Numbered from the stretch's first letter, positions 1-8,820 are shown. The stretch: 8,820 bases of DNA from an uncultured Lysobacteraceae bacterium (GCA_946482585.1 CAMLSI010000211.1:1-8820); one strand, 5' to 3'. The notes: generated by a model from the sequence alone, not told the origin. Translations and numbers: made by a program.

Positions 1-1
1 C

Positions 2-925
2 ATTCCGCATCTGCTCGCGCCGGTCGTGACCGACATGAAGGAGGCGGCCAACGCGTTGCGCTGGTGCGTCGCCGAAATGGAGCGACGCTACAAGCTCATG
101 GCAGCGACCGGCGTGCGCAACCTGGCAGGCTTCAACAAGAAGATCCGGGAAGCCGAAGACGCGGGCCAGCCGCTGCTCGACCCCCTGTTCCGGCCCGATG
201 CGTCGCAGCCCGAACGCCGCGCCGAACCGCTGCAGCCGTTGCCGTACATCGTCATCATCATCGACGAATTCGCCGACATGATGATGATTGTCGGCAAGAA
301 GGTCGAAGAACTCATCGCGCGGCTCGCACAGAAGGCGCGCGCGGCCGGCGTGCACCTGATCCTCGCGACCCAGCGTCCGTCGGTCGACGTGATCACGGGT
401 CTGATCAAGGCCAACATCCCGACTCGCATCGCGTTCCAGGTGTCGAGCAAGATCGACTCGCGCACGATTCTCGACCAGTCCGGCGCCGAAGCGCTGCTCG
501 GGCACGGCGACATGCTCTATCTGCCGCCGGGCACCGCGACGCCGGAACGCGTGCACGGCGCGTTCGTGGACGACCACGAAGTGCATCGCGTCGTCGAATG
601 GCTGCGCGCGCAGGGCCGTCCCGAATACATTGAGGGCGTGCTCCTGGAAGTGCAGACCACGAACGACGGCAAGGTCATCGGCGAGACCGGTCTGCCCGAG
701 GAGATCAGCGAGGGCAACGCCGATTACGACGAACTCTACGACCAGGCCGTGCGCATCGTGACGGAGTCGCGGCGCGCGTCGATTTCCGGCGTGCAGCGCC
801 GCCTCAAGATCGGTTACAACCGCGCCGCGCGTCTCGTCGAGCTCATGGAACAGCAGGGCGTCGTCAGCGCGCCCGAGCACAACGGCAACCGCACCGTGCT
901 CGCGCCGCCGCCGCCGGAGCTCTGA
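2..925 (+). CDS. ftsK: DNA translocase FtsK, C-terminal part (5' end outside window)
   Basis: Partial gene; the frame is open from base 2 and 307 C-terminal residues are visible. FtsK is a membrane-anchored hexameric motor at the division septum that pumps DNA toward the dif site and activates XerCD recombination. The visible part is the second half of the motor plus the gamma domain. The Walker A loop lies upstream of the window. Walker B is [13 protein letters not shown], with the Asp-Glu pair at bases 263-268, followed by the [12 protein letters not shown] segment and the [20 protein letters not shown] segment. The last 60 or so residues form the winged-helix gamma domain ([20 protein letters not shown]). 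The Asn, Arg and Glu that read the KOPS signal in E. coli FtsK are conserved here (YNRAARLVE, visible residues 273, 277, 280). The protein ends in the usual APPPPEL tail. Identification is secure; the N-terminal membrane domain and linker cannot be judged. Confidence 0.97.
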   Translation: MPHLLAPVVTDMKEAANALRWCVAEMERRYKLMAATGVRNLAGFNKKIREAEDAGQPLLDPLFRPDASQPERRAEPLQPLPYIVIIIDEFADMMMIVGKKVEELIARLAQKARAAGVHLILATQRPSVDVITGLIKANIPTRIAFQVSSKIDSRTILDQSGAEALLGHGDMLYLPPGTATPERVHGAFVDDHEVHRVVEWLRAQGRPEYIEGVLLEVQTTNDGKVIGETGLPEEISEGNADYDELYDQAVRIVTESRRASISGVQRRLKIGYNRAARLVELMEQQGVVSAPEHNGNRTVLAPPPPEL

Positions 926-947
926 ACGCCAGGATTCGAAACTCCAC

Positions 948-952
948 GAGGA
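948..952 (+). promoter_or_regulatory. Ribosome binding site for the six-helix membrane protein
   Basis: GAGGA lies 6 bases before the ATG at 959. It is the clearest Shine-Dalgarno in this gene group and supports 959 as the start. An out-of-frame ATG at 954-956 is too close to the site to be used. Confidence 0.6.
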
Positions 953-958
953 AATGTC

Positions 959-2062
959 ATGAACGCCGCCGCACGCGGGATGAGTCCGACCGAACGACGA
1001 CGCGCCACGCTCTGGGCGCTGGGTTTCGCACTCGCCGCCTACCTGGCCAGCTGGCTGATGCTGCGTCAGCAGCCCGACTGGCTGCGCGACAGCGGCGGAC
1101 TGCCGCAGTGGCCGATCGCGTTCGACCTGCTGCTGACCGTGCCGGCCGTGTACTGGTGGCTGCACCGGCGCGATCGCCGGCGCGCCTGGCTCGGTGCAGT
1201 CGCACTCGCGGGCGCCGGCGTCTGGGTGGCCACGCAGCTGTTGCCGGATACGAGCGGGCCGCTCTGGTCCGGGCTGCGCCTTGCGCGCAACCTCGGCATA
1301 GGCCTCGTCGCCGCGCTCGAGATCGGCATCATCCTGAGCATGCTGCGCCTCGTGCTGCGGCTCGCGCGCGACCGCAATCCGGACTACGCGCTGCGCGAGG
1401 GCGTCCAGCGGCGGCTCGGCACCTCGCTGGCCGCGCGCATCATGGCCTTCGACCTGCGCATGTGGCTGCACGTATTCGCCGGCTCGCGCCGCCGCTGGGA
1501 CTATGCCGGCGACGCGCACTTCCGCTACGACCGCAAGGACGGGAATGCGAGCAATCAGCAAGCGTTCCTGATCCTGATGCTCATCGATCTGCCGATCGGC
1601 CACGTGATGCTCATGATGTTCGCGAACAATGTCGCGGCCTGGGTGCTCACGGTACTGACCCTGCTGTCGCTCGCGTTCATGTCCGGCCACTACCGCGCGA
1701 GTCTGCGCTGCCCGATCTCGCTGTCGCGCGACACGCTGTACCTGCGCTACGGTCTTGCCGTCGCCGAGGCGGCCGTACCATTGAACGCGATCGCACGGGT
1801 CGAGGCGCGCCGCGACGAGACGCCGCGCCGTGCGCCCGGCGTGCTGCGGCTCAGCGACGCCGGCGAGCCGAACGTGCGCGTCGTGCTGCGCGAACCGCGC
1901 GCGATCACGGGCTGGTTCGGCATGGAACGCCGTGTCGACACCCTCGATCTCGGCCTCGATCAGCCGCGCGAATTTCTCGCCGAACTGAATGCACGTCTGG
2001 CGGTACGGGAACCTGCCGCGCAGGCGTCGGTCCACGCCGCCACCCTTCCGAGCAACGAATGA
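959..2062 (+). CDS. Uncharacterised six-helix inner-membrane protein with a cytoplasmic PH-like C-terminal region
   Basis: This encodes 367 residues. I cannot assign a function. Hydrophobic segments are visible at about residues 17-34, 51-68, 76-94, 111-136, 203-221 and 224-242. There is no cleavable signal peptide; the N-terminus is basic (TERRR) before the first helix. Between helices 4 and 5 lies a polar stretch of about 65 residues, rich in Arg and aromatics, ending in a RYDRKDGNASNQQ motif. I recall this kind of motif from unannotated proteobacterial membrane proteins, but that is memory only. Residues 247-345 alternate short beta-like strands (LYLRYGLAV, VPLNAIARVE, VRVVL) and end in a helix, which resembles a bacterial PH-like domain after a membrane anchor. 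The start follows a good GAGGA site 33 bases after ftsK. The stop overlaps the lolA start (ATGA), so co-transcription with ftsK and translational coupling to lolA are likely. A role in the cell envelope or lipoprotein traffic is possible from position alone. Confidence 0.85.
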   Translation: MNAAARGMSPTERRRATLWALGFALAAYLASWLMLRQQPDWLRDSGGLPQWPIAFDLLLTVPAVYWWLHRRDRRRAWLGAVALAGAGVWVATQLLPDTSGPLWSGLRLARNLGIGLVAALEIGIILSMLRLVLRLARDRNPDYALREGVQRRLGTSLAARIMAFDLRMWLHVFAGSRRRWDYAGDAHFRYDRKDGNASNQQAFLILMLIDLPIGHVMLMMFANNVAAWVLTVLTLLSLAFMSGHYRASLRCPISLSRDTLYLRYGLAVAEAAVPLNAIARVEARRDETPRRAPGVLRLSDAGEPNVRVVLREPRAITGWFGMERRVDTLDLGLDQPREFLAELNARLAVREPAAQASVHAATLPSNE

Positions 2063-2754
2063 ACGCCATGCCGACCCGCCTGCTGCTTGCCGTGTGCCTG
2101 ATCTGCGCTGCGACCGGCGCGTCCGCCGAAACCGCGCGCGCGCGTCTGGACAGTTTTGCGAACGGGCTGCAGACCGTATCGGCGAATTTCGATCAGCGCG
2201 TGTTCGACGCGAACGATCAGCCGGGCAAGGCATCGAGCGGCAGCCTCGCGGTACAGGCGCCGCGACAGTTCCGCTGGAGCGTGACCAAGCCCTACCAGCA
2301 GCTGATCGTCGCCGACGGCATGCACGTCTGGATCTACGATCCCGACCTGGAGCAGGTCACTGTGCGCAGCCAGAGCATCGAAGAAGCGCACAGCCCGTTG
2401 ACCGTGCTGACCGACGTGAGCCTCCTCGATCGCGACTTCGCCGCGGCGGAGCAGGGCGAGCGCGACGGCCTGCTGTGGCTGCGGCTCACCTCGAAAGCCA
2501 AGGAAAGCGAGTTCGAATACGCCGACCTCGGTTTCGGCTGCAGGGAGGCGGCGAAGCGCGAGTGCGGCGGGGCAGTCGTGCTGAGCCGCATGGTGTTCAA
2601 GGACACGCTCGGCAATCGTACCGACACGAAATACACCGACTGGCAGCGCAATCCCAAGCTCGGCGCCGATACGTTCCGCTTCACGCCGCCGGCCGGGGTC
2701 GACGTGATCGGCGAGATCAAGCCGGAAGCCGAAGTACATCCGATCAAAGACTGA
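2059..2754 (+). CDS. lolA: Outer-membrane lipoprotein carrier protein LolA
   Basis: This encodes 231 residues. LolA is a soluble periplasmic chaperone that takes lipoproteins from the inner-membrane LolCDE complex and hands them to LolB at the outer membrane. Residues 1-23 form a signal peptide with a likely signal peptidase I cut after ASA (ASA/ETAR). The mature part has the family pattern: LQTVSANFDQRVFD, then GSLAVQAPRQFRWSV, then QQLIVADGMHVWIYDPDLEQV, and near the C-terminus DTFRFTPPAGVDVIGE. The start overlaps the upstream stop as ATGA with no clear Shine-Dalgarno, so translation is probably coupled; ATG at 2068 is an in-frame alternative that leaves the signal peptide intact. Position downstream of ftsK matches the E. 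coli order. Odd point: a turn around residues 159-171 carries two cysteines (C161, C169), which E. coli LolA lacks at this place. In the oxidising periplasm they could pair. Confidence 0.95.
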   Translation: MNAMPTRLLLAVCLICAATGASAETARARLDSFANGLQTVSANFDQRVFDANDQPGKASSGSLAVQAPRQFRWSVTKPYQQLIVADGMHVWIYDPDLEQVTVRSQSIEEAHSPLTVLTDVSLLDRDFAAAEQGERDGLLWLRLTSKAKESEFEYADLGFGCREAAKRECGGAVVLSRMVFKDTLGNRTDTKYTDWQRNPKLGADTFRFTPPAGVDVIGEIKPEAEVHPIKD

Positions 2755-3428
2755 TGGTCGTCGCCTCGCTGCCGCGCTGGGTCGGCGCCGGTGCGTTCGC
2801 ACTGGCTTCGGTCGCGGGCATGGTCAACGCGGTGGGGTTTCTCGCGTTCGGCCATCAGGCGATCACGCATCTGACCGGCACGACGACGCTGTTCGGCGTC
2901 GCCGTCGCCGAGGGGCAGACGCTGCTCGCGCTCGAACTGCTCGCGTTCCTCGCGAGTTTCTTCGCCGGTGCGGCGCTCAGCGGCGCGCTCATCGGCGACA
3001 GCACCCTGCGGCTCGGCCGGCGCTACGGCGTCGCGCTCTTGCTCGAAGCGCTGTTGCTGCTGCTTGCGATTCCGCTGCTGCGTCATCATTCGACCGCGGG
3101 CATCTGCGTTGCGACCGCGGCCTGCGGCCTGCAGAACGCGATGGCCAGCACCTACAGCGGCGCGGTGCTGCGTACGACGCACGTATCGGGCATCTTCACC
3201 GACCTCGGCATCATTCTCGGCCAGTGGCTGCGCGGACTCGGCCATGATGCGCGCCGGCGCAACCTGTATCTGCTGATCGTGCTCGGCTTCGCGCTCGGCG
3301 CGCTCGCCGGCGCGACCGGCTTCGCCCGGCTGCGCGAAAACGTGCTGCTGCTGCCCGCGGCCATCACCGGTGCGAGCGGGCTCGCCTATGCGATCTACCG
3401 GCAGCGCATGCTGCGGCGTGCGCGTTGA
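2754..3428 (+). CDS. DUF1275 (YoaK family) integral membrane protein
   Basis: This encodes 224 residues. DUF1275/YoaK proteins are small inner-membrane proteins of unknown biochemical function. The family pattern is visible. An N-terminal helix carries a G-MVNAVGFLAFG segment, followed by THLTGTTTLFG, where the family usually has a TG-N type motif. Further on come CGLQNAMAS at about 124-132 and TTHVSGIFTDLG at about 141-152. Hydrophobic stretches fall at roughly 10-30, 56-80, 91-110, 112-130, 171-190 and 196-215. The ATG at 2754 shares one base with the lolA stop (TGATG), so translation by re-initiation after lolA is likely and no separate promoter is apparent. The first M that fits the family is this one. 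The family assignment is by motif memory, without a search. The job in this locus is unknown; it sits between lolA and rarA, where E. coli has no extra gene. Confidence 0.85.
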   Translation: MVVASLPRWVGAGAFALASVAGMVNAVGFLAFGHQAITHLTGTTTLFGVAVAEGQTLLALELLAFLASFFAGAALSGALIGDSTLRLGRRYGVALLLEALLLLLAIPLLRHHSTAGICVATAACGLQNAMASTYSGAVLRTTHVSGIFTDLGIILGQWLRGLGHDARRRNLYLLIVLGFALGALAGATGFARLRENVLLLPAAITGASGLAYAIYRQRMLRRAR

Positions 3429-3434
3429 CGCGGA

Positions 3435-4010
3435 TCAGCCGCCGAACGTGTCGGCAAAGATCGCGTCAGGGATGACGACGGCGGCACCGCTGTCGTCGAA
3501 GCACCAGCCGTGCACGGTGACCGGAAAGCCGAGTCCGGTCCCCGTCGACAGCACGATCCAGCCGTAGTTGATCTGGCTGCTCTGTTCGTTGCGAAAACGC
3601 ACGCCGAGGTAGCCGCGCGTGACGCCGGCTAGCCAGGCGGAAACATCGCCCGTGATCGCGGCACGTGAATACAGTTGGGCCGGGCCTATGCTCGCGCCCG
3701 GCGCCAGCACGGCATAACTGTCGCCGGACGTGACGACGCCGCCGTTGCCTGTCGCCGCGGAACCCCAATAGAAGCGAAGCTGATCCGCCGGCGTCGTACT
3801 GGCGGCCGCATACGGGTCGAAGTCGAAGCCCGGCGCGCCACCCTCGGTCGGCGCGGACACGCCGGTCAGCAGATTGATGTAGAGGCCTTCGGTCGTGGCC
3901 GGGACGACGAGCTCGGCGTCGTCGAAGCAGACGGTCGCGGCGGCGGCGGGCAGGGCAAGAACGGCGAACGACGTGGCGAGGGCGCGGAGCAGGGTGGAAC
4001 TCGACGGCAT
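3435..4010 (-). CDS. Small secreted protein of unknown function with flanking CFDD motifs
   Basis: This encodes 191 residues. I do not recognise a named gene. Residues 1-25 look like a signal peptide: short N-region, hydrophobic LATSFAVLALPAAAA, cut probably before TVCFDD. The mature chain is acidic, low in Lys and rich in Gly, Ala, Ser, Thr and aromatics, as in secreted beta-sandwich proteins. Residues 133-168 (GYLGVRFRNEQSSQINYGW, then IVLSTG and FPVTVHGW) resemble a beta-strand pattern common in uncharacterised secreted proteins of the PEP-CTERM or surface-protein kind. There is, however, no C-terminal helix and basic tail, so this is not a standard sorting signal. The end (IFADTFGG) resembles the short IFxDGFE-like ends I recall on secreted xanthomonad proteins; this is unverified. 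Only two cysteines remain in the mature protein (C28, C170), each starting CFDD, so a disulfide joining both ends is plausible. No strong Shine-Dalgarno precedes the ATG. It is the only gene on the minus strand in the first 8.2 kb and converges on the DUF1275 gene. Confidence 0.8.
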   Translation of the reverse strand: MPSSSTLLRALATSFAVLALPAAAATVCFDDAELVVPATTEGLYINLLTGVSAPTEGGAPGFDFDPYAAASTTPADQLRFYWGSAATGNGGVVTSGDSYAVLAPGASIGPAQLYSRAAITGDVSAWLAGVTRGYLGVRFRNEQSSQINYGWIVLSTGTGLGFPVTVHGWCFDDSGAAVVIPDAIFADTFGG

Positions 4011-4177
4011 GACGGCACTTCGGCGGCAATGGCGAAAGCCGGAACTTAGCAGAACGTCCGGCGGCGCAGGCAGTCGCGGCGCACGGACGCCCCGCGGCCG
4101 CGCTGCCGCCGTCCAGGCTGATTTGTATACCTGTGGAACACGACCCGGCCCGGCCGATTAACGATTATCCTATCGAC
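4011..4177. other. Divergent intergenic region between the secreted-protein gene and rarA
   Basis: These 167 bases must hold the promoters for both flanking genes. An AT-richer run sits at 4156-4172 (GATTAACGATTATCCTA), directly before the rarA ATG, and a second at 4121-4130 (ATTTGTATAC). Either could include a -10 element, but I find no -35/-10 pair with good spacing on either strand, so I do not call a promoter. No convincing hairpin, LexA-type operator or RNA gene is seen here. Confidence 0.4.
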
Positions 4178-5538
4178 ATGCCCCGAAAAACCGCCGTCCC
4201 CGCCAGCGCCGGCCTGTTCGCCGAACCCGAAGGACTCAAGCCTCTGGCCGAGCGCATGCGGCCGCGCGAGCTCGGCGAGATCGTCGGCCAGGCGCGCCTG
4301 GTCGCGCCGGGCAAGCCGCTGCGGCGCGCGGTCGAGTCGGGCCACGTGCACTCGATGATCCTCTGGGGGCCGCCGGGCTGCGGCAAGACCACGCTCGCGC
4401 TGCTGCTCGCGCGCTATGCCGATGCGCAGTTCCGCGCGATATCAGCGGTGCTGTCCGGGCTTGCCGACGTGCGCGCGGCGCTCGACGAGGCGGCCGCGAA
4501 CTTCGCGCGCGGCGTGCGCACCGTGCTGTTCGTCGACGAGGTGCACCGCTTCAACAAGGCGCAGCAGGATGCGTTCCTGCCGCATATCGAGAAGGGCGTG
4601 ATCATTTTCGTCGGCGCGACCACGGAGAATCCTTCGTTCGAGCTCAATTCCGCCTTGCTGTCGCGCTGCCGCGTGCATGTGCTCGAGGCCGTGGGGCAGG
4701 GCGACATCGTCGCGGCGCTGCGCCGCGCGCTGGCGGATACGGAACGCGGGCTCGGCGCGCTGAAGCTGCGCGTCGACGATTCGGGTCTGGAGCTCATCGC
4801 GCAGGCGGCCGACGGCGACGTGCGCCGCGCGCTGACCCTGCTCGAGATCGCGGCCGAGCTCGCCGACGACGGCCTCGTCGACGAAGCCACGCTGACGCAG
4901 GTGCTGGCCGATCGCACGCGGCGTTTCGACAAGGGCGGCGAGCAGTTCTACGACCAGATCTCGGCGCTGCACAAATCGGTCCGTTCGTCCGATCCGGACG
5001 CGGCGCTGTACTGGTTCACGCGCATGCTCGACGGCGGCTGCGATCCGTCCTATCTCGCGCGACGCCTGACGCGCATGGCTGTCGAAGACGTGGGCCTCGC
5101 CGACACGCGCGCGATCGGCATGGCCATCGAGGCCTGGGAAACTTTCGATCGCCTGGGCAGTCCCGAAGGCGAACTCGCGCTCGCGCAGCTCGTCGTCTAC
5201 CTGGCCGTCGCGGCCAAGAGCAACGCGGTCTATCGCGCGTTCGGCGAGGTGCGTGCCGAGGTCCGCGCGAGCGGAACCCTGGACGTTCCCATGGCGATCC
5301 GCAACGCGCCGACGAAACTCATGAAGAGCCTCGGCTACGGCAAAGGCTATCGGTACGACCATGATGTCGAAGGTGGGATCGCACTCGATCAGCAATGCCT
5401 GCCCGATGCGCTGATCGGGCGCGAGTTCTATCAGCCGACCGAGCGCGGTCTCGAAGCGCGCATCGCCGAGAAATTGCGCGAGCTGCGCGCGGCCCGCGCA
5501 GCGGCGCTCGCGCGCAGCCCCGAAGTCGACGCGGCCGA

Positions 5539-5542
<4 letters not shown>
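4178..5542 (+). CDS. rarA: Replication-associated recombination protein A (AAA+ ATPase, RarA/MgsA)
   Basis: This encodes 454 residues. RarA is a cytosolic clamp-loader-like AAA+ ATPase (homologue of eukaryotic WRNIP1/Mgs1) that acts at stalled replication forks with SSB and DNA polymerase. Motifs are in order: LAERMRPRELGEIVGQ near the N-terminus, Walker A GPPGCGKTT at 64-72, Walker B VLFVDEVHRF with Asp120-Glu121, sensor 1 VGATTENPSFELN at 145-157, and the arginine-finger segment SALLSRCRV at 158-166. The C-terminal half holds the tetramerisation region ([23 protein letters not shown]-like, then GEVRAEV). The ending GREFYQPTERGLEARI is characteristic. ATG 4178 fits the family start (LFAEPEGLKPLAERMRP soon after). 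An in-frame GTG at 4133 would add 15 residues without family support. No Shine-Dalgarno is visible before the ATG. The stop overlaps the transporter start by 4 bases. Following lolA at a short distance matches the E. coli gene order. Confidence 0.96.
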
Positions 5543-8110
<2,568 letters not shown>

Positions 8111-8124
8111 GGGCCGATTCCGGT

Positions 8125-8155
8125 AGCGTGTGCTCGCCGATGGCGACCACACGCT
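8125..8155 (+). terminator. Hairpin downstream of serS, possible terminator
   Basis: This is a 31-base inverted repeat: arm AGCGTGTG at 8125-8132 pairs with CACACGCT at 8148-8155, one C-C mismatch (8133/8147), then TCGCC pairs with GGCGA around the loop GAT (8139-8141). That gives 13 base pairs in 14 positions. It starts 15 bases after the serS stop. The run after it is only TTGGC, so the U tract of a standard intrinsic terminator is nearly absent; it could instead protect the mRNA 3' end. On the minus strand no U tract follows either. Confidence 0.55.
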
Positions 8156-8222
8156 TTGGCTCGTAGCTGAGACGAGGGTACGGAGTGGGGATGGGTTCCA
8201 GCCGCACCGCCGAATCACGCCC

Positions 8223-8519
8223 TCACCCATGCTCCTTCTGCGCCCGCTCAAATGCCGCGAGCTGTTTCGGCGTCGCTTCCTTCTGATGTTGCTGCTTCCA
8301 CTGCGCGAACGGCATGCCGTAGACCTGTTCGCGCGCGGCATCCTTGCTGAGCTCGATACCGCGTTCCGCTGCGGCGTCGCGGTACCAGTCGGCGAGGCAG
8401 TTGCGGCAGAAGCCCGCGGTGATCATGAGGTCGATGTTCTGCACGTCGCTGCGTGCGTTCAGGTGCGCGAGCAGGCGGCGAAACGCCGCGGCTTCGAGTT
8501 CGACGGTAGACGAGGGCAT
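8223..8519 (-). CDS. DUF1244 family small protein
   Basis: This encodes 98 residues and is a small, soluble, probably cytosolic protein of unknown function. The family pattern is clear: VELEAAAFRRLLAHLNAR, then DVQNIDLM, AGFCRNCLADWY (36-46), AERGIELSKDAAREQVYGMP and WKQQHQKEATPKQLAAFE. The CRNC motif (C38, C41) is the most notable element and could bind metal or be redox-active; that is inference. It appears mostly helical with no signal peptide or membrane segment. The ATG at 8519 is chosen because TCTCC on the plus strand at 8527-8531 reads GGAGA, 7 bases upstream, and because homologues begin near here. In-frame ATGs at 8546 and 8585 would add residues without family support. It is convergent with serS (112-base gap) and divergent from folD. 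Confidence 0.88.
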   Translation of the reverse strand: MPSSTVELEAAAFRRLLAHLNARSDVQNIDLMITAGFCRNCLADWYRDAAAERGIELSKDAAREQVYGMPFAQWKQQHQKEATPKQLAAFERAQKEHG

Positions 8520-8526
8520 GGGCGAT

Positions 8527-8531
8527 TCTCC
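8527..8531 (-). promoter_or_regulatory. Ribosome binding site that fixes the DUF1244 start
   Basis: GGAGA on the minus strand lies 7 bases before the ATG at 8519 and favours this start over the two longer in-frame options. Confidence 0.6.
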
Positions 8532-8573
8532 GCGAAAAAACTGCATGGTAGCTGAGCGCCGCGAACGCGCGGT

Positions 8574-8602
8574 TTGAGGCGGCACTGCCGGACATGGATA
8601 AT
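8574..8602 (+). promoter_or_regulatory. Predicted sigma70-type promoter for folD
   Basis: TTGAGG at 8574-8579 and GATAAT at 8597-8602 are separated by exactly 17 bases. The -35 matches TTGACA at 4 positions and the -10 matches TATAAT at 5, the best pair I found in the window. A start near 8609 would give a leader of about 90 bases before the folD ATG. Confidence 0.6.
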
Positions 8603-8617
8603 GCGCGCCTTGTTGCG

Positions 8618-8682
8618 CCGGGCCCGTGCCCGGTTACCCGCGCGCCGAGCGCGACGCCCCTGATCGCCGGCCGCGAGCCGGC
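8618..8682 (+). other. GC-rich structured leader of folD with three short hairpins
   Basis: Three consecutive inverted repeats lie between the predicted folD promoter and start codon: CCGGGC/GCCCGG at 8618-8623 and 8628-8633 with a 4-base loop; CGCGC/GCGCG at 8641-8645 and 8649-8653 with a 3-base loop; GCCGGC/GCCGGC at 8666-8671 and 8677-8682 with a 5-base loop. The last ends 17 bases before the ATG. I recognise no riboswitch class. Short GC palindromes are common at this base composition, so function is uncertain. Confidence 0.4.
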
Positions 8683-8699
8683 CCTGGAACCGCCGACAC

Positions 8700-8820
8700 A
8701 TGACCGCCCGGATACTGGACGGCAAACGCATCGCCGACGAACTGCTGGAGCGCATCAAGGGCCGTGTCGGCGCCCGCGTCGCCGCCGGCAAGTCGCATCC
8801 GGGCCTCGCCGTCGTGCTCG
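8700..8820 (+). CDS. folD: Bifunctional methylenetetrahydrofolate dehydrogenase / methenyltetrahydrofolate cyclohydrolase FolD, N-terminal part (3' end outside window)
   Basis: Only the first 40 codons are in the window. FolD is a cytosolic NADP-dependent enzyme that oxidises 5,10-methylene-THF to methenyl-THF and hydrolyses it to 10-formyl-THF, supplying one-carbon units for purines and initiator fMet-tRNA. The N-terminus [20 protein letters not shown], then a basic helix and HPGLAVVL, is the standard FolD opening (usually followed by VG-DPAS-YV, outside the window). The active-site Lys and Tyr are not yet reached. The Shine-Dalgarno is weak (TGGA at about 8685-8688). A sigma70-like promoter at 8574-8602 precedes it. 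Similarity over this stretch is good, but the call rests on a short segment. Confidence 0.88.
   Translation, partial: MTARILDGKRIADELLERIKGRVGARVAAGKSHPGLAVVL

Noticed and set aside
1108..2058. An upstream extension of the lolA frame through the membrane-protein gene, giving 548 residues.
   Set aside because: The extension is Arg/Ala-rich shadow sequence. LolA has a proper signal peptide starting at 2059.
4132..4173. DnaA-box-like sequences TGTGGAACA (4132-4140) and TTATCCTAT (4165-4173) in front of rarA.
   Set aside because: They match the 9-base consensus at no more than about 7 and 6 positions, and there is no further cluster or AT-rich unwinding element.
3948..4701. Two GGGCAGGG sequences on the plus strand (3948-3955 and 4694-4701), matching the E. 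coli KOPS consensus, with none seen on the other strand.
   Set aside because: At about 70% GC roughly two per strand are expected by chance in 8.8 kb, so two against none is not evidence of polarity.
8111..8222. Possible tRNA-Ser or small RNA gene in the gap after serS.
   Set aside because: No cloverleaf, T-loop or anticodon arm can be built. Only the 31-base hairpin is visible; the rest shows no structure I can support.
8545..8550. TACCAT on the minus strand as a -10 element for the DUF1244 gene.
   Set aside because: It matches TATAAT at only 4 of 6 positions and no acceptable -35 lies 16-18 bases upstream.

Overview
This window is a GC-rich (roughly 70% by eye) chromosomal segment of a Gram-negative bacterium. 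Most likely it comes from a gammaproteobacterium of the Xanthomonadales/Lysobacterales type. The evidence is the backbone order ftsK - lolA - rarA - serS, which is the order known from Escherichia coli and relatives, combined with very high GC. The order is established knowledge; the lineage is my inference. No RNA gene, insertion sequence, prophage, CRISPR array or attachment site is visible. Coding density is high and all genes look intact apart from the two cut by the window edges.

Layout. (1) Bases 2-2756 and on to 3428: the 3' end of ftsK, a six-helix membrane protein of unknown function, lolA, and a DUF1275/YoaK-type membrane protein. They run in one direction with a 33-base gap, then 4-base and 1-base overlaps, so this is probably one transcription unit. 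(2) Bases 3435-4010: a convergent minus-strand gene for a small secreted protein of unknown function, whose stop lies 6 bases from the DUF1275 stop. (3) Bases 4178-6708: rarA and a major facilitator superfamily transporter, joined by a 4-base ATGA overlap. (4) Bases 6833-8110: serS, with a plausible promoter of its own upstream and a long hairpin just after its stop. (5) Bases 8223-8519: a minus-strand DUF1244 gene. (6) From 8700: the first 40 codons of folD, divergent from DUF1244, with a good sigma70-like promoter at 8574-8602 and a structured GC-rich leader.

How the genes relate. The backbone serves housekeeping: FtsK handles chromosome translocation and division, LolA carries lipoproteins through the periplasm, RarA acts at stalled replication forks, SerS charges serine tRNA and FolD makes one-carbon folates. 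Four less-known genes (the six-helix protein, the DUF1275 protein, the secreted protein and the transporter) are interleaved into this backbone. They are the parts most worth a comparative look. I do not see a defence system, biosynthetic cluster or other coherent new system. The notable signals are modest: a cysteine-bounded insertion in LolA, a secreted protein that begins and ends with the same CFDD motif, a 13-pair hairpin after serS, overlapping inverted repeats at the serS promoter, and the folD leader.
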